Assembly (NCBI GenBank): GCA_016806645.1
Contig: JACSYO010002062.1
Span: forward strand, 215,001-279,000
DNA length: 64,000 bases
Source: Ophiodon elongatus
Taxonomy: Eukaryota > Chordata > Actinopteri > Perciformes > Hexagrammidae
Direction: 5' to 3'
The notes under the pieces were generated by a model, which worked only from the letters and a program-made list of their open reading frames with translations, made no database searches and was not told where the DNA came from. The translations under genes and the position numbers were made by a program. Position 1 is the stretch's first letter, and each line of letters starts with the position of its first letter. Shown in pieces: positions 47,901 through 60,464 of this stretch.

Positions 47901-50900
47901 TTCCATCTCTCTTCACTTTCTCTTTTTTTGGTCTCTTTTTAACTGGGTTCCCAGTTAAGGCATGTGCATTTATATCTGGAATTGTTTACAGCAGTGTTTC
48001 CCAACCTTTTTTTTTGTCAGACACATCACCCTCACAGTGCTGTCAGATGAACTCAAATCCATTACTTTAAGCTAACAATTAAACCATTTATCCATTACTT
48101 TAAGCTAACTATTTAAACCCTTTATAAATTACTTTAAGCTAACTATTTAAACCATTTATCCATTACTTTAAGCTCACTATTTAAACCATTTTTCCATTAC
48201 TTTAGCTTAGCTAACTATTCAAACCATTTATCTATTACTATTAGCTTTTTATTTTAACTCCTCATCCATTATTATTATTTTTCAAACTATTCCAACTCTA
48301 CATCCATAAGTGTTTGCTATGTATTCAAACAATTTATCCATGACCTTTTATCTAACAATTTAAACCCTTTATAAATTACTTTAAGCTAACTATTTTAACT
48401 ATTCATCCATTACTTTTAGCTGTTTTCTTCTCTGCTTGCTCACTAAATAATTCACTTTGCTTAATTGCAGCAGCGATCCGGTGTCATTCTTATTATGGGG
48501 ATTTAAAATAAAATTTGAATTGTCATGGTCTCTTTTGTTTTTGATTTGTTGAGCTACTTCACAATCTTTCTACATACCCCCTGGCAACCGCAGTGATGAA
48601 GTACACTGGAGGGTGTGTGGAGGCGCTGCACCCTCTTTCTGTCCTCCACATGGGATTGCTTTATTTTGTCCTCTCCGCTCCACTAACTTTTGTTTAAGCA
48701 GCTGCGTCTTACAGAACAGGACAGAGCTGTTTCTTGTTCGCCAGACCGGCCTCAGATCATATTCTTTGCATTTATCTTAAAAACGCTCGGTGTAACAGAT
48801 GCTGAAGAGGAACCGTGTAAATGTGTCACAAAGTTGAGAGCAGGAAGTTTCCTTTGTAATGACAGTCACTTTCAAATGGGTGCACATGAGACCAACGGAT
48901 CCACATTGGATAAGTTTGCTGGCTGTGACTTAATAGGAATCGAGTCTTTACAGTGGATGAGGTGATTGAATATCTTTGCAACTACTAGTTCGTAGTATTT
49001 AAAAGCTAATCAAGTGCATTAAAGTGCGATCCTTAATTCATCCGACACTTTTTGAACAAGTCATGCAGCGTGTGCTTTCCATCTTGAAAACATGCATACA
49101 AAAACAGCTAATGGTGATATTAAATATTGCAACTGACAACTCTGTTGTGTATAGAACATGGTAAATATGAAATGGTGCACTAATGTAATGTGTTGCACAA
49201 AATATAAGTTTATGAGTGAAAACTTGTATTAAATAAGTAGATATGTAACTTGAACCAATGTTTGTAATGTAATAGGGATTCGGATGTAGTAATTATTTTA
49301 AAATGTTTCTTTGATGGAAGCATGTGTGTACGATTACTCACTCAAAAAGAGAAATCCCCTATTAATTCTGTGTGTTTATGTGTGCGTAAGGAGTGGAAGT
49401 CCGGCCCTGCAGCAGCTTCCAGCCCGCTGGCTGTCTGAGGTTCTGGAGGAGGTAAAATCCAGTGACCCGTCGTCCAAGCTGTGTGCCACACGACGCAGCG
49501 CTGGGATACCCTTCTACATCCAGGTGTGTAAGCACGGGTTTCAAAATGTAACCACAACAACCGGGCTGAGTATCAAAAGGTTGCCTGTGGAGAGAGCCAT
49601 TCCCTCAATGTCCTGGGTTCGATTCCAACCCTGAAACTATTGCATGTCATACCTGTCTCTCTGTCTCTCTCCCTCCATTTCCAGTCTCAGTCTCATAAAC
49701 TGTCAAATAAAGGCAGAAGGTATTAATGTTGATTTCAAGAGGTGTGCACTGCGGGATGGTCACACCGTTTCTCCCATCGCGAGTGAATCTAATCCTCTCT
49801 GAATAAAAGACAATGTAAAAATAAAATGTAAATTATGTACATAATGCTACAATATATAACACAAGTATGAATCAAAAATTATAAATGCTGTAATAATGGA
49901 AGTATTGCACAGTTGAATTATCGTACAAGTAATTGTACAGCTTCAGCCCATACTTTTCTGATTGCTCTTTGTGCAATAATGTTGAAGTAAGATAAAGAAG
50001 AAAGTTGGAAAAGGTAAGATGTCGGAAATATGGACAATTTGGCAAAAATACAAGTTCTAATCCACTCACCTGGGACATGAGGTCATGTGACGGTCGAGGT
50101 TAAAATTGGGTCAAAATAAAGGTTCTGATATGGAATGTGCATGGAAGGTTATGGTTAGTGAATGAATGTTGGACAGTTCTCAAAGGTTTAGTAATAGAAA
50201 ATCTTGTGTGTGGGATTGTGTTTTTGGGTTCCTGTTTACTCCTCAAAGTAGTGCAATCAGCAGTTCTTGGCATGCCACTGGAGCACTCATGCTGGAAGAA
50301 CATTGAGTTTCTTAATCCAGCTGCCTTTTTTCTCTCTGTGACACACTCGCATAGACAATCATAACACACGCACACATTGTCCTTTTGTCGACCCCTCGTA
50401 GTGGCCACCGGTCCCGCACACCTCTAACAGCGTGTCGTAATCTTCGCCTAACCTCCTTCAACACTTGACTAACTCTGAGTCTGTTATTCAGCCGCGACTC
50501 GCCTGCCCACTTCCTCTTGATTACTGATATTAAAACAAGACATGACAGAGTTCATGTTTTTATCACAGCAGTAATTTCAGAGTGGGGCCGCTCTTTCTTG
50601 TGGTTACGGGTGCGAGGCGCACCGCTGCACCGCCGACATCACTGGCGCTCCTCTGAGCCCGACTCGATTCATACCGCGGCAGCTTATGGGGAAGATATAG
50701 GGAGAGTTCGAGAAGAGAGGAAGAGTATTCAAGTAGAACATGCGCGGTTCAAGATGATGAGGAAGAGAGACGGAGACGACGAGATGAATGAGAAAGAGAG
50801 AGCGGAGGAGGTCCGGGGAGGAGCAGAAGTCGACACCTTGGCAGAGCGGCGTTGGGCTGCATTCCTTTCACACGGAAAGACCGAGTCAGATCCGGGAAGG

Positions 50901-53441
50901 CTCGCCCTCATGCTGGTCTGCATCAACCGGGGACAGACTTCACAGGAACCGAGCTAGCCCTCCTCTTTCTCTCAATCTTCCCTCCATCCCCCCAAGAGTT
51001 CATAAGAGCCAGACTGTGCCTCCATCGCTCCATCCCTCCCAGGCCTAACTCCTAACCAGAACCCAGGCCAGACACACAGCTGGCTCCCATCAGCTCCCAC
51101 ACAGCAAGATAACTCCTTCCTCACGCAGCAGCCAATTGCCGTCACCTCCCAGCTCCCAGCTCCCACATTCCCAACCCCCTCTCCCGGCACATGCACATGA
51201 TGTCACTCAGTGAAGCCATTGGTATATTGGCAAACCTGTGTTAATGCATAGCTGTGTCTTAATGTGATATACAGTGATGGGCATCATTAAGTTCAGTATA
51301 AAAGGGTTTACTGTGACAAGTTTTACCACAAAACAAGTAGATGTAAATTGCTTTGCTTATGTGAGCTGTGGCTCACAGGAGGTTTTATTACATTTCTTCC
51401 ACAGTCTTTTATTACATACACATTACATATACATTTCTATCTGCAATTCATGTTTGAGCCACATGGGTAAGCCATGTGTTCAAAGTCCCTCCTCTTCTGG
51501 TGGACAGCCTTATTTCTTACACTTTTAAAAGTTTTTTGGGGGGAGTTTTTCCTGTTCCGATGTGAGGCCCCGGGATAGAGGATGTCGTATGTGTACAGAT
51601 TGTAAAGCCCTCTGAGACAAATTTGTGATTTTGGGCTATACAAAATAAATTGAATTGAATTATTTCGTAAAGAAACATGCAGGGCAGCCAGCGGCGAGAG
51701 ACAAATACTTATTTTATCCTGTTTGGATTGGGCCATGAATTACACATCGAATGTTTGTCAATTTAAAAAGGTGATTTTTCACGTCAAGGAAGTTGCATTT
51801 CGTCGTAAAACTGCTGAAGTATGAGACTTTGAAAATATGTAATTCGGAAGAACACACAGCCAAAAAGTGGCGTAAGTGACTTATCTCGCTGAAGCTGCAA
51901 TACCAGACTACTGTACATATTCTTTTCTAAATAAGGTCACATGGGCGACACCGGACGGGGCGGGACATTGGCACTCTATTTAAGATAATGATACTGTGGT
52001 GTGGAAATGGCATTAAAGAAGGTCAGGAAGGTTAATTTACTCTTCTAATGATTTATAGATGAGGCCTCTTGGGAATTGGGTCCGTGATGACTGACTTCTA
52101 AAAAGTGTGTCCAGAGAAAAAACATTTTTGGAAACACTACCGTGTAGAGGGTAGATGATATACAATAGCTTCTCTTTGTTTTATTTTTTTTTAGAATATT
52201 TTTACAGGTAAATAACATTGCATCATTATATTGAGTTTAAAGAAACAGTGTAGTTTTTAGGCACTTTTTGCATTTGGCAGCAAAAACAAACCCTTTTCCC
52301 GCTGCATGTGAACTTAACCAGTGACAGCGTTCAGTATCTGAGCAAATGTATATAATCTTACAATATGAATACCAGGATGGAATCCAGTAATGTAAAAACG
52401 TAATTGCTGCTGAAAGCTATCGCGCATACTCATTACTGCAGCTCTGGTTTGTAGTGCAGCGAGTTCAAAGCCTTGTTATCCTGTTATTGAAAAGGTGGAA
52501 AAACCACAAGAACGAAAAAAACAAAACCCTCACAAAACCATTTCAGCCTCAACCGCTGCTGCACATTTTTGAGGCAGCGGCGGTTGTGACTTGAGAACGT
52601 TTGGAAATGACAAGGAATGACACAAATCTACGATGGAACTGTCAGCGGTCGAGATGCAGCGTGGGTAACGTAGGCACCGGACAAGGAAGGAGGAGGGCTG
52701 GGTTGAAAACCCAGTACTCTCTGAACAAAAATCCAAATCCACAGTAATGATGTTAGTATCTCTGACATATTTACGTGTCGTGACTTTCTATTGAACCTAC
52801 TCTAAGTCTGTTGTGGTTTTATTTTTGCCTTCTCAGGCTCTGCTTTCCTCCGAGCCCAAGTCGTCCAGTTGCAGTCTGATGAAAATGACCATGAGAGAGC
52901 TGATCGCTTTGGCCGTGCCCTCCGCCAACAGGACCACGGACAGCTCCACCGTCCCTCAGGTTCGACCACCCGGCAGCTTAATGCACGGGTCCCACACCTG
53001 GTCCCATCTCACCTGGGAGAGCATTTCACATTCATGTGGCTGCTGTGAATCATCTGAGCTCTCTTTTATCCCAAAAGTTTAAAGTTTAGTCTAACCAAAT
53101 GGCAGAAAAACCAGATTATAAATCTCAGATCAAGTGGGGGTTCAAAGCTGTAGGCTGTCGGTGTATAAGAATAGCAGCCAAATGGTGCTCTACTTGTAAT
53201 GCTGCAGTTGAGCTTTTGTCATCTTTGGAAGGTCATGTTACATTTCTAAAATCCTATCAAGTTCAGATTCAACTTTATTGTCATTGCACAGAGTACAAGT
53301 AGTAAGACAAAGAAATGTAGTTAGCATCTGACCAGAAGTGCAAAAGAAGCAGTAAAAGTGCAGTGCAATGTGTTAAATAAATAACAATATAAATAACAGT
53401 ATGACTAGTACAAACAATATAGACAGTACAAACAGGATATG

Positions 53442-53518
<77 letters not shown>

Positions 53519-56500
53519 CTCTCAAATGGGAGGCTCTCGCCTGACAAGACTCTGCTGCCTGGAGGTTAAAGGTCGGAGGTTGTGTCGGCGCAGATTAGAC
53601 GGAGTAAAAAGAGCTAGGCGTCACAGAGGAGGAGCGAGGTGTAAACGAAAAGGCCTGGTCATGTTTGTGCGTGCGTGCGTGGATAGACGTTGTGTTCTCA
53701 AAAATCCTCGTTAATGTTTTTGACGAATAGATCGTCGCCCCCTTTTGTCATCGTGGAATTTGCCGTGCGATGACCTCTTAATGTGACCCTGCCAAATGGT
53801 TAAACGGTGCCTGTTGTGCGTCGCCGCAGGTCCACGCTCTGAACATCCTCCGGGCACTGTACAGGGACACGCGTCTGGGGGAAAACGTCATTCCCTTCGT
53901 CTCGGATGGAATGCAGGCTGCCGTGCTGGGCTTCACCTCTCCTGTTTGGGCTGTGAGTTTGGAAGTTTTCTACCTTTTTTATTGTCTGACTGATTGACAC
54001 GCGCGCCGCATTTTTAACAATGAGGGTTTGACCAGAAGGACGAAACACATACACTCTCTCGCTCACGGTCTTCTGTCCTCCTCCTGTTTTTGGTTTTCCA
54101 GGTTAGGAACTCCTCCACTCTTCTTTTCAGCACTCTGATCACGAGGATCTTCGGGGTGAAGAAGGGGAAGGACGAGCACTCGAAGAAGAACAGGTCGGCT
54201 GCTTCTCCCTCTCTTTAATGCTGCGCCACCAAATCAGGTTCACTCTAATGTGCCTCAGGGCAGAATGAGATGCTTCCAATTGAATGGAAAGTGCAAGTCG
54301 GTGGTTATCGGTCATGTGTGTGCAATTTAAAATGTCCAAAAGTCACAATTATTAGTTTTGAAAAAAAGTTCTCGTCAACGAGCAAAAACTTTTGTTTTTG
54401 AATATTCAATTATCTAAGCTAAACTGTCTATCAAAGAGTGTAATAAACCTATATTTTTCTGTATTGTGCATATCCGTTGCCCAGCTGAAATGACCTTTCG
54501 AATGAACCCTTAGAGACCCCTTGACCCCTTTTTTGTTTGTTTTTAATGGAGGACAGGAGATATTTAGTTGGAGATAGCAGGTCAACAGTAGATGCCACAT
54601 AGATGTGGGGTACATTATCTGAAAGCTTGGAACCTTAGGAGATGCAGCTCAGCACTGAATGTCAAATTGTTTTCGACGGTTTAGAACATTATAGAAGTAT
54701 ATGATGATTTCTTTTTTTTATCACTGGAGAATTGACAAAAGAAAAATAATCAAAAACCCTCAAAAATACAACATTAACTTACCAATACCTTAAGGACCAC
54801 CGTAGAAAAATCAATGCTGTGATTTGGGATCAAAAATGCTTGACATTTTCAGAGTTTTGAATGTCACTCTGGCAATAGAACGTAACATTTTTTTTTTGTA
54901 GTACGTCACCACTCAGCAAAAAAAAAAGCAAACAATTCAGAGGACTTAGAGCCAAAGTAAAAGGAGCATGTGTAGGCAAGTGGTTGTTTCTCACCAGCGG
55001 GGGTCACTGTCGTTACATCACTCCGGCTAAAACGCAGGTTACTCTCCACTCAAACCCACCGCTGATCGGTACTTGTGGAGATGCAGGGCTCCACTGCTGC
55101 TGTTCCTGCAGTAATGAAAGAACACTGGAGGGATAGAAATAAAAAGGGGCACTTTCACATGGAAAAATAAAATAGAAACCTCTCAATGTTCATTATAGAA
55201 ACAACTGTGACCTCCCTATGGGTGCTGTATTGTATTGGGGCGACTGTGGCTTAGTGGTAGAGCGGGGTCGTCCTTCAATCAGAGGATCGGTGGAGAAGGC
55301 TAGTCCATGTCCATGTATCCTTGGGCCCCGTTGCTGTGCCTACGCTGTGCGAATGTTGTATGAAGGTTAGATAGTCCTGATGGGCAGGTGGCACCTTGCA
55401 TGGTAGCCCCCTACCTTCAGTGTATGAATGACTGTAAATGATGACATGCAGTGTTAAAGCACTTTGAGTAGTCGGAAGACTAGAAAAGCGCTGTGTAAGT
55501 ACAGTCCATTTACCATTTTACCATGCACCTGGTTTCTTACCTATGGGCTGCAATTTGCAAGGCCCCCTGTATAATACAGTAACATTTCTTTACAAATGTG
55601 TGTCATTAAAAGTACAATGACACAAATGCACAAAGCTACATGCCTGTTCTTATGAGGGCTGGAAATGTTTGTTTACTACATTCCCAAATTGTGCGACAAA
55701 GTACATTTTTGTATAAATGTACTTTGTCGCACAATTTGGGAATGTTGTTGGAACAGCATTCAGACCATTCGGAACGAAAGGTGATGCTGGTCATGATGTT
55801 CATTTAACTAATCGTCTCAGAGATGGAACTTTGAATAGTCAGCTGATAATCAGTATACAGTAAATCAGTCAGTTTGTCATTGTTGTAGACAGACATTAAG
55901 ACTGATAAACAGGACTCCCTTTTCGTCTGCCGCGCACTTTTTTATTTTTTATTTTGGGGGTAAAATATTACCTGAAATTCCACAGTCACAGTCGACAGCA
56001 ACACGGGTGGTAAAATATCCTTATGCGTTTTCAGGGCAAAAGTGTTGATGTACCAGAAATGTATAAAGCCCAAATCAACTGACCCACATGTCCAAAATGA
56101 TCTGCCTGTCATGTCAATTATCATCGTTTCGGTGGGTAAGGATGCAACCCGACGCGCACTCTGTCAAAATGAGGTGGAAGTCGTCCAAATGAAGGAATCC
56201 GCTTTGAAGTCAAACTGTCTCTGTTTGTAGCTGGAAGGTTATCAGTTGTTTGACTGGTCTGCTGTCAAGGATTATCTAGAAAAGTTACGGATAGTTGTCG
56301 AGGTTTCTGGAAAAAAGGGTCTTAAATTTTACAAATTCCCCCAACGCCCTTGTCAAACGACCCTCCAAGTATTTCGAGAGCTCGATAATGAAAATGATAG
56401 CAGAACCGGGTCCAGTGTTCTTTCCACATACATTTCATGACTTGTTGCATTAGGATGCAGCACTCTGGACGCCGCAAAGGGTTCCACATGATTATATAAC

Positions 56501-58952
56501 CACAGATTATAAAAAAAAAACAGATTTCCTCAACATCAGCATGTTAGCATGACGTTAGCGTGTAGCTAATAGCACTGTCGTACAGTGGAGCCTTACAAAG
56601 CTGTTCGCAAGTAGACTATTGTTAACCCTGTTACCTCACTGCTAGTTGGAAATGTAAAGATACAATAGTCTTGTATGCCATGAAACCACAGTATATGAAA
56701 CGTTAAATGACTGTTATCTTAATGTCCGTAGACCCATTTATGCAACGTTCATCTCATATGGAAAAAGATTTGCATGTTAATGACTTGCAAGTTGTCACGT
56801 TATCAAGATGGTTGCATGATTACAGTGTGTATTGCAGATCAGTGTTCTTATTCCTATACATTGAGAGTATAACACCATATCCATTAAATCTGGATTAAAT
56901 ACATTGAAAGATCTTTGGCTAATGTGAGGCGTCCACATTTGTTTGGTTTTCAGGTACTTCCTTATTAGTAAGAGACAAATGGGATAACTTGTACCGGAGC
57001 TTTCAGAAGAATCCAAGCTCCAAGCCGTAATTACGACTTAGAGGTCGACCAGAACGATATTTACAATTAACTCCAAATCTCTGCTACGACATGCTACATG
57101 CTATGCTAATGCTAATTTAGGCCAACTATAGCTCAGTGTTTTGTGTTAACTAGAATACAGGAAATGTTAAATATTGTACCTGCTAAACATCAGCAAGTTA
57201 GCATTGTCCCTGGATAGACATGGGACAATAACCTCAACTCACAATATGATACAATTCACAATACTGGGTCCATGATATGATTTTCTCATGATTTTAGTAA
57301 GAAGATTCCTTAATTTTTCAGACAAAAGTCTACAAAATGTATTTTCTATTATCTTTTCCATATCAAATTAAATACTCCTTTTCTTATTTCTGAGGCGGGG
57401 TATAAACTATACAAAACAATGCATACTTCAGGCAGCAGTGACCGGAGCTTCTTACTATGGTGCCGTTTCACATGCTGCATGTTGGCTGTGCAGTTTATGT
57501 CGTTCATCATGTTCTCTCGCAATATAGCTCAAGACATGAGTGTGCCAATAAGTAAAGCCTGTTGCATCATGTAGACTTAGTCTTGTTAAACCTTTTAAGT
57601 ATCTGCTGTTTAGAAATTTAAAGATGCATAGTGCACTTGTTCAGCCATAGACTGTATATAAGAAGTGGACGTAGTCGTCACGACTTTACCCATTGGTTTG
57701 TGACCTGCTGTTTTGAAGCCTCGCCATTTTGGACGTCGCCATCTTAATTTTTTTGGAAACCAGTAAGCGGAAGGGACCATATTTGGAATGCGGAGGAGAA
57801 GTGTAGAGACGCCGTCTATGGCTCTGGTAGCGGTAGCGACCTGTCAATCGCAAGGTAGCGATAACATACCTGCTTTATGCTCTATTTAACTCTAAATGGA
57901 ACATAATTTACTAAATGAACATCATGCTGTATTGAAGAATACTTGAAATGAGAGATTGAGACCATAAACTCATGTTTACAATGTTTACTGAGGTAATAAA
58001 TCAAGTGGGGTCATTTTCTCATATACTTCTATACAATCAGACTTTTTTTGCAACCAGAGGAGTCGCCCCCTGATGGCCATTAGATAGACTGCAGCTTTAA
58101 GGCACTTCTGCATCGGCTTCCCTTTTCGGAACCGGAGGTTGCCACCCGTGTACACCATAAAACCACAGTGTATAAAAGGTTTATATGATTGATACGTTAT
58201 TAGCCCCTGTTAGAACCGATCCAGAGATCCATCGAGTATGCAGAGCATATCAAAACACACACGAACAATAATGTGCATGTTCTGCAGTTGTATTGAGGTC
58301 TACAGAGGTGATTTGTTAACCCGCATGGTAAAGTTTTCACAGGGCTTGGGCCTTGTTCCAGGAAGCTCCGTCTGGCTCCCGTTACTGTATTTCTATTGGC
58401 CGCTTCTCTGAAGGCCCCCCAAATACTCTTTACCAAGCCAAGGCTGCTCCTGTTTATCTTGTCTGTTTTCACTTGTGTTTTTAGTATGCCATCTCTCCTT
58501 TTGTATAGCCGCCCCCCTGCTGCTTACTGTGTTATGATTACTGTGTGGGGTTTTATTTTTATATGAATGCGGCAGAGTGACAGGGTTTGTGTGCTGTGGT
58601 TAAGGACAAAAAGAAAACTTGCATTTCAACTTTTAGTTGCATTTGAGTGTCTTTACCATTCTATTACTATAATTTTTAGTTCATGAGTCATTATTTTATG
58701 CTCTTGTAGGATGTCTTTTGTCATGGCGCTAAATCTCATTGTCGACCTGAATCACAGAACTGTGCGTGTTCGAGCAAGTAAAGCTTCTGTGTCTTTTGAG
58801 AGTTTTGTCTTTTCAACAGTCGGTTGTACGTCTGGTTTCTGTTATTACCACGATTTTATGCCTGTGATCTCCATCAGCAGAAAATGCAGTGTGACAGCTT
58901 GTCCGCTCCAATATTTGGCTGTGTTTCGCTCGGGCCTCTTGCTCCACCGAAG

Positions 58953-59001
<49 letters not shown>

Positions 59002-60433
59002 TTTATTTACAGCAGCATCGTGTATGTGTGTGTGTATTTTGTGTGTTTGGGAAGACTGGATTCTCGCTGTTTGTTGGAATTTCAGCTGTGTATTTTTTGC
59101 ATACATTACTCCAGACGTATTGTTTGCTTGTGGATCGTCGTCCCGTTGGGCTCAGGCTCCTCCTCTCCGATGTCGATCCGATATGGTTGCCGAGATAAAT
59201 GCATCCGTAAACAAAGCTGACGGAGAGAAGATTGCTCCCTGCATTCCGGCCTCAACTCCTCTCTTTGCACTTCGTGTGCTCTTGTACATGCAGAGGAGTC
59301 CATATTAATGTTACTGAGATGTTTTTCTTGGCTCTCCGATTACGTTAGCAAAAGTATCAACACAACAAAGACAACATACTCTGGGGCGACTGTGGATCAG
59401 TGGTAGATCAGGGTCGTCCTTCAATCAAAGGATCGGCGGTTCGATCCCCGGCTCCGCTAGTCTACGTCGATGTGTCCTTGGGCAAGACACTTTACCCTGA
59501 TGTATGCAGGCTGTTCCTGTGGTGTGTGAATGGGTATGAATGTTAGATAGTCCTGATGGGTAGGTGGAACCTTACATGGTAGCCCCTGCCATCAGTGTAT
59601 GAATGGGTGAATGATGACATGTAGTGTTAAAGCGCTTTGAGTGGTCGAAAGACTAGAAAAATGTATCATTATTTATTTTACAAATCCCGCTTAAGTTAAA
59701 GAGCTCGTTGTGACTGCTTCATATTCAGTTTGATAGTTTTATCCAGTTGTCACAGTTCTGCGACAAAAAAAAATGTTTTTGTGAAATATTGGCTATATAT
59801 ATATTCTTATTTTATTTTGTATTCTTATTTTATTTTTTATTGACCCCTTTTGGGTCTTGACCAGTTATTTATACTATGCAGCAACCACAATTCGGAAGTG
59901 TGAAACCAATGCGCAAGTGTCTTAAAACTTGCTTTCTCTCTACTGGGGCGACTCCTCTGGAAAATGACTCTACTTCTCTCTTGATTTATTACCTCAGTAA
60001 ACATGAGTTTATGGTCTCAATCTCTAGTTTCAAGTCTTCTTCAATACAGCATGATGTTCATTTAGTAAATTATGGTCCATTCAGAGTGCACACAAAATTG
60101 TACTTCAGTAAATGCACTTAGTTTCTTCCCTCCGCCACATTTTATTTAATGTACTTTTGTGTATACATTCTGAAAACTCACCTTGTGCAACAGCTAATCA
60201 AAAGTAATGCAGCCCATACGAGTGTGTGTACACGCACGCACGCACGCACGCACGCACAAACATGACCAGGCCTTTTCGTTTACACCTCGCTCCTCCTCTG
60301 TGACGCCTATCTCTTTTTACTCCGTCTAATCTGCGCCGACACAACCTCCGACCTTTGACCTCCAGGCAGCAGAGTCTTGTCAGGACGAGAGCCTCCCATT
60401 TGAGAGAACACACACAGACAGACAGACAGACAT

Positions 60434-60464
<31 letters not shown>

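Larger units (their letters stand above)
46895..49390. other. thada intron 22, 2.5 kb
   Basis: Contains the GT array, a 21-bp tandem duplication at 47119-47160, a dispersed repeat at about 47175-47370 and the minisatellite at 48052-48425. Confidence 0.75.
49524..52836. other. thada intron 23, 3.3 kb
   Basis: Holds a SINE fragment (49575-49722) and a copy of the TTTTGGGCTATACAAA family (51530-51660). A 146-codon open frame at 50517-50957 has simple Arg/Glu-rich content and no splice or homology support. Confidence 0.65.
52960..53829. other. thada intron 24
   Basis: 870 bases; carries the TG array at 53444-53517 and the first arm of the inverted repeat pair (53517-53678). Confidence 0.75.

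Noticed and set aside
50517..50957. 146-codon open frame in thada intron 23
   Set aside because: Arg/Glu-rich simple composition, no homology that I recognise, no acceptor or donor fitting thada.
53439..53714. Conserved small protein shared by the two inverted repeat arms
   Set aside because: The peptide is similar in both arms only because the DNA is; it is basic and low in complexity, and in one arm it begins within the TG array. A repeat is the simpler reading.
59383..59665. tRNA gene at the GGGGCGACTGTGGATCAGTG start
   Set aside because: Although A- and B-box-like words are present, there is no complete cloverleaf, and the sequence continues into a shared SINE body also found at 55237.
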